This document shows positions 60,503 to 64,000 of a DNA stretch of 64,000 bases, one piece after another. Made by a program: the position numbers and the translations under genes. Position 1 is the first letter of the stretch. Each line of letters starts with the position of its first letter. Under the pieces are notes generated by a model. It had not been told where the DNA came from. It worked only from the letters and a program-made list of their open reading frames with translations, and did not search any database. Source of the DNA: Candidatus Hecatella orcuttiae (GTDB lineage: Archaea; Thermoproteota; Bathyarchaeia; Hecatellales; Hecatellaceae); assembly GCA_002011035.2 (NCBI GenBank), contig MTLY02000003.1:303194-367193 (forward strand). Direction: 5' to 3'.

Positions 60503-60923
60503 CGACGGTCTTATTCACGTCAGGAAAACTCTTTCTAGGGGCAGCTTATTTACCTTTCCGCTGGAGGGATGAGGCTAGCACCTATACTGGTGTGGCGCAA
60601 GTCCCTAACAAGTCATACAATTAGCTTTCCCGTCTATGGATCTGCAAAAATGGTTCTTGAAAAACAGCAACAAGAAGCTTCCAGTCGCAACAGGTTCTCA
60701 AGCTCAGCATAATAATTTTCGATTTTTGTAAAGTTTTTAAACACAAAAGGGAAAAGATAAATTTCACATCTAAACTGAAGGTTGCCTGAATTGATTTAAC
60801 GTTAAAAATACTCCGTGAAAGAAAACTTTTTTCACGGTAGATATCTGCCCCAAAAGGTTGATTATCGACGTTTAAAGCCAAAAACATAGTTTTCTTGGTG
60901 AGGATGGACTGTTGAGACGGCCA
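60503..60923. other. Non-coding, AT-rich stretch
   Basis: No frame in this stretch shows a recognisable protein, and the short open frames on both strands have no family-like sequence. Base composition is AT-richer than in the first 60 kb. It lies between the Mrr and flippase remnants and is best read as decayed intergenic DNA. Confidence 0.5.
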
Positions 60924-61052
60924 ATGATGGATGTTTTAGTTTCAGGTTTCTTCGGAATGTTTGGACGCATTACATTTTTTGTCTTAGTCTTGTTAACTGC
61001 AAGGCTTCTCGGTCCCGAAGATTACATGCCTAGGTACGCAGAAGATGCATGA
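60924..61052 (+). pseudogene. N-terminal remnant of a polysaccharide flippase (Wzx/MATE-type)
   Basis: The frame from ATG 60924 to TGA 61050-61052 encodes 42 residues ending in a typical flippase opening (VSGFFGMFGRITFFVLVLLT followed by ARLLGPEDY), after which the sequence turns unrelated. Full-length flippases exceed 400 residues, so only the first helix survives. It fits the glycan-gene context of 61.8-63.4 kb. Confidence 0.6.
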
Positions 61053-61065
61053 GAAAAGGGCAGCC

Positions 61066-61719
61066 TCATGAAGTCCACATTTGTGGGCAGGAAGAGCCGA
61101 CGACTTCAAAATCATGATACTTATCGACGGGAAAATCATCTCTGTCTGGAAAAGGTAAATAGTCAAGATTTTCCAGAAGTTTTCTTCTGTTTACTGTAAC
61201 GGTATCGTTAGCCCTGAACGCTAGGCCGTCTATCTCCTTAAGCCGATTTACACCGTCCTTGCTTAAGGTCTCTACGAGTTCTTTTAAGGTAACTTCATAT
61301 TCTCCTATCAAGCAAAAATCTATGTGGTTATATCTTTCTAGGATTTCACGTGGGAAGACCGAGGAGTGTGTGCCCGTAAGTACGATATAGCATCCTACCT
61401 ATTCCTTAATTTCTCGAGCAAGTTCAACATCATAGGGAAAACTTATCGTCGGTGTTTCGATTAAAACTCGGTCAGGGTTATGTTTTTTTACAACGTTAAC
61501 AAGTTCTTTACGTGTTAAATCCATTGCTACACCATCGATACCCTTGACATCGGCGTCCGTATCACGTTTAAGCAAAGCTGTTGCATAACCAAGATAGAAA
61601 GAATATGGACAGTAATGGCCCGTTTCACATTTTTCATCCGAGAAGATACTGAAGCTCCAACGGCTACCGACTTTAATAAAGTGTCTAGAGGAATTCTCCT
61701 CGTCGAAAGCGGCGGGGAT
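61066..61719 (-). pseudogene. Truncated B12-binding radical-SAM protein with an in-frame TAG
   Basis: On the minus strand the sequence reads VGSRWSFSIF, CPYSFYLGYATALLKRDTDA, GIDGVAMDLTRKELVNVV and HNPDRVLIETPTISFPYDVE, the cobalamin-binding N-terminal domain of BchE/HpnP-like radical-SAM enzymes. The frame is broken by TAG at 61399-61401, then continues VGCYIVLTGTHSSVFPREIL and IGEYEVTLKELVETL to PFPDRDDFP. It ends before any CxxxCxxC radical-SAM motif and has no start codon after the TAA at 61720-61722. It is best read as a decayed gene missing both ends. Confidence 0.75.
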
Positions 61720-61869
61720 TTAAAAGCAGAACCTTCAAATTTATCACGAACCTAACAGAACTTAAAAGTAGAGAGATAATTTAAGCCTTACTTATTTCTA
61801 AGCATTGATAGTCGTGGTGGTTACTGGTTAAAAAGCTTAAATTTTTAATTAAATAGAGGTAAAGGGAGC

Positions 61870-62412
61870 ATGGGTAAGAATTTAGTCCTTGACGTGGGTT
61901 GTGGTAGAAGTAAGCAGGGGGACGTTAACGTTGACATAGACCCAACGGTTAAACCTGACGTCGTTGCCGACATGCACCACTTGCCGTTTCAAGATAAAAG
62001 TTTTAACAAGGTTTTTATTACTCATGCTTTTGAGCATAGCGGTAATCCTGAACTGTTACTGAGAGAACTCACGAGGGTTTCTAAAACGCAAGTGACGATA
62101 ATCGTGCCAAACGCTTTAGCGCTTTTCTATTTTGCCATCTATTTAATAACTGCTCATAGATGGAATGCTGTGAGAAGTTGGCTTTATGGTGTTGGGCAAT
62201 CTCCTTCAGCACGACATAGAAGGATTTACACTCCGTTTTCACTTTACAGGTTTATACAGAGGGAAGGGTTTAGATTAAGCGTAAAGACGAAGTCACGTTG
62301 GTATTACAGAAGGTGCATGAGGATGTTGATGGGAATTTTAAGTAAAATTTCAGTGGTTTTTGGCGACGAAGTCGAAGCGACGATATACTTAGAAGAAGCG
62401 GGAACTAACTGA
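61870..62412 (+). CDS. Class I SAM-dependent methyltransferase
   Basis: The 180-residue protein has motif I LVLDVGCGRSKQGDVNVDID, the acidic DVVADMHHLPFQDKSFNKVFITHAFEH and the post-motif VTIIVPNALALFYF, typical of methyltransf_11-like enzymes in glycan or lipid clusters. It lies before a glycosyltransferase, and both are AT-rich compared with most of the window. A TATA-like element (TTAATTAAATAG, about 61845-61856) precedes ATG 61870. The substrate is unknown. Confidence 0.85.
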   Translation: MGKNLVLDVGCGRSKQGDVNVDIDPTVKPDVVADMHHLPFQDKSFNKVFITHAFEHSGNPELLLRELTRVSKTQVTIIVPNALALFYFAIYLITAHRWNAVRSWLYGVGQSPSARHRRIYTPFSLYRFIQREGFRLSVKTKSRWYYRRCMRMLMGILSKISVVFGDEVEATIYLEEAGTN

Positions 62413-62470
62413 TCGTGAAGCATTCATAACTTAGTCTAATGTCTTCCCGGAGAAGTGATGGCGGGGAACC

Positions 62471-63406
62471 ATGAACCTCTTCTGGTTAACACTGCACTAT
62501 ACACCTAAGAAGCCGCTGGGAGGCGTTAACAGATATAGCGTGGAAGTGGTGGAAAGGCTTAAACGATTTATCGACGTTAAAGTTATTCACGACGGAAAAC
62601 CTTGGATTGGGACCTCCATCTGGGTTTTAAAAACAGCCCTAAAACTAAGAAAGTTAAAGAAGGATGAGCCTTCGATAATACATGCAGCAAATTTTAGAGC
62701 AGCGTTGCCACCGGCTTTGGCGGAGAAAAAATTTGTTTTAACCTTCCATGATGTAGCGCCCATGAGAATGTATAAGTTTAGAGGTTATCTCCAAAGGTTG
62801 GCGGCTAGAAAGGCTGCGGCCATAATAACCCCAACGAACGCCGTTAGAGAAGCCTTACTCAGGGAAGCACCCAACGTCGCCGATAAGGTTAGGGTGATTC
62901 CTAATGGCGTTGATTGTAGAAAATTTAAACCCATCCTAAAGGAAAAATCTGAAAAACCAACCATAGGTTATGTGGGTAGGAGGGCAGCTTATAAGGTTAG
63001 TCTTATTCCAAGGATAGTCAGATTACTTCCATCCTATTACAGGTTTAAATTTGCTGAAGGAGATCTTGACGACACTCAGCTTTGCATTTTTTATAACTCA
63101 TGTCATTTAATTCTTGTTTCAAGCCCGCCATATGCTGAAGGTTTTTCGCTCGTAACGGTTGAAGCCTTAGCGTGCGGGACACCGGTTGTAGCGACCGATA
63201 ATCCGGCCATCAGAGAAATCGTGAACGGTTATGCATTTTATAGCAGATATGAAGTCGAAGAGTTTGTTAAAAAAATTAGGTGGGTAATCGAAAACTATGA
63301 TGATGCAAGGAAAAAGGCGTTAGAAGGAAGGAAGTATGTGGATGAAAACCTAGACTGGGATAAAACGGCGGCCATGAACCTCAAATTATATAAAGAACTA
63401 CTCTAG
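62471..63406 (+). CDS. GT4-family glycosyltransferase, AT-rich locus
   Basis: The 311-residue GT-B enzyme shows an N-terminal acceptor half (LFWLTLHYTPKKPLGGVNRYSVEVVERL), TPTNAVREALLREAPNVADKVRVIPNGVD, and the donor half with TIGYVGRRAAYKVSL and the EX7E region YAEGFSLVTVEALACGTPVVATDNP. It probably transfers a sugar to a lipid or surface glycan. The length is slightly short for the family (about 350-400). It follows the methyltransferase by about 60 nt. Confidence 0.87.
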   Translation: MNLFWLTLHYTPKKPLGGVNRYSVEVVERLKRFIDVKVIHDGKPWIGTSIWVLKTALKLRKLKKDEPSIIHAANFRAALPPALAEKKFVLTFHDVAPMRMYKFRGYLQRLAARKAAAIITPTNAVREALLREAPNVADKVRVIPNGVDCRKFKPILKEKSEKPTIGYVGRRAAYKVSLIPRIVRLLPSYYRFKFAEGDLDDTQLCIFYNSCHLILVSSPPYAEGFSLVTVEALACGTPVVATDNPAIREIVNGYAFYSRYEVEEFVKKIRWVIENYDDARKKALEGRKYVDENLDWDKTAAMNLKLYKELL

Positions 63407-63523
63407 ACGGTAAAACCCTCTCTACCTGAAGAAGACTACGAACTGGTAACTAGTTAAAAATAAAAGATTAGATCCGAATATTTTTTTAGTACGGCTAACA
63501 ATATCCTTTAGATGTAGCGTTAA

Positions 63524-63682
63524 ATAGCTTATAAAGCAACCTCGGTGGTAACAGGGCTACCCTTAGCCATGTTCGCCAACCAACGCTTAACCGAGTATCC
63601 TGAAAATAGGAATAATTTTTGGAAGTTTTTCCAGCTTCGAATGTTCCTAGAAGGGGCTGCCTTATACCAGAAATTCGCTTAG
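63524..63682 (+). pseudogene. C-terminal remnant of an unknown, possibly glycan-related protein
   Basis: An open frame without a start codon encodes about 52 residues ending at TAG 63680-63682, with NQRLTEYPENRNNFWKFF and QLRMFLEGAALYQKFA. The sequence has a natural protein look, but no family is certain. It follows the glycosyltransferase in an otherwise gene-free stretch (63407-63860) and may be the end of a lost gene. Confidence 0.35.
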
Positions 63683-63867
63683 GGGTATAGATACGGCAGG
63701 TTTCTTTGAGGATGGACGGATTCTGCCAGATACTAGAAAAAGTAGCTTTCATCATAAAATTAATTCTTGTCGCTTGATTTTGAGTTGCGAATCTGCCTTT
63801 TTGGAATCCCTTGTGAAGTGAGATAATGTATTAAAGCGAGGTCTTAACCCTTAGGTGCTGGTGGGAA

Positions 63868-64000
63868 TTGAAGCCAGGTCTGCCGTTGCTTTTGCTGCTG
63901 GGGACGATGAGGGTTCAGCGGACGCTGCCCAGCGCGGCCTCTTCAGCTGCCTCTCTTGTCTTGGTAGGGTTGACCTCGGAGCTGTGGAGGTTTCTCCTCT
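63868..64000 (+). other. GC-rich right edge, coding strand undecided
   Basis: Composition turns GC-rich here. From TTG 63868 a + strand frame runs off the edge with a hydrophobic start (KPGLPLLLLLGTM). A second + frame from GTG 63861 is also open. A minus-strand frame entering from the edge ends at 63915-63917 after EVNPTKTREAAEEAALGSVR, which looks like a natural C-terminus. The window ends too soon to choose. Confidence 0.25.

Noticed and set aside
61399-61401. TAG as a pyrrolysine codon
   Set aside because: The frame lacks a start codon and the radical-SAM half, so decay is the simpler explanation.
63495-63755. 86-residue minus-strand frame
   Set aside because: It has no recognisable features and overlaps a + strand remnant that looks more protein-like.
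1-64000. CRISPR arrays, rRNA genes and insertion sequences
   Set aside because: I found no regularly spaced repeats, no rRNA-like sequence and no transposase gene in the window.

Overview
The window is archaeal chromosomal DNA. The evidence is a eukaryote-type release factor aRF1 with NIKS and GGQ motifs, two thermosome subunits, ribosomal protein S25e, RtcB with archease, PDCD5- and TrmI-like proteins, TATA-box promoters, many GTG/TTG starts, and tRNA genes interrupted by short bulge-helix-bulge introns. The number and odd positions of these introns, together with the MtaA-like, DUF362, tubulin-like and membrane-tethered HTH proteins, suggest a TACK-type anaerobe such as a Bathyarchaeia relative. 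That lineage is an inference.

Layout. Bases 1-7872 are a one-directional block of overlapping genes that looks like part of an integrated mobile element. It holds a small topo VI-A/Spo11-related protein (Mini-A-like), an AAA+ ATPase, a 1063-residue Pro-rich protein with a basic tail, a zinc protein, a zincin-like protein and a P-loop ATPase with an HTH. It ends beside tRNA-Pro(TGG), tRNA-Ser(GCT) and a 32-nt perfect palindrome. Bases 8.3-21.4 kb are housekeeping and sulfur genes: aminotransferase, amidotransferase, TrmI, a CysH/TauE operon, aRF1, UMP kinase, TusA, family-4 UDG, Nfu, an MtaA-like corrinoid methyltransferase and a hemerythrin. Bases 21.5-25.6 kb encode glycosyltransferases and polyprenyl-lipid membrane enzymes. 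Bases 26.5-44.2 kb hold PDCD5, archease and RtcB, a membrane metalloprotease, PdxS/PdxT, PyrF, a hidden ribbon-helix-helix gene, a tubulin/FtsZ-superfamily protein with a zinc ribbon, S25e, the thermosome pair and tRNA-Ser(TGA). Bases 44.2-53.0 kb hold pyruvate kinase with glycerate 2-kinase, an HTH-fused NrdD homologue lacking its glycyl-radical glycine, a CFI-box surface protein, Usp, a class II HMG-CoA reductase and tRNA-Pro(CGG). Bases 53.1-60.1 kb are a secretome island: subtilase, RHH regulator, membrane-tethered wHTH protein, helical secreted protein and a second CFI-box protein. Bases 60.1-64 kb are AT-richer and decayed, with remnants of Mrr, flippase and B12-radical-SAM genes around two intact glycan-type genes.

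How the genes connect. RtcB and archease are the ligation step for the seven tRNA introns seen here. Glycerate 2-kinase and pyruvate kinase form a two-gene route that needs only enolase between them. The strongest candidate for an undescribed system is 55.3-60.1 kb: a membrane-tethered transcription factor and a cell-surface CFI-box protein share the same extracytoplasmic module and flank a secreted helical-repeat protein. The HTH-NrdD-like protein and the tubulin-like/zinc-ribbon fusion are the next most unusual.
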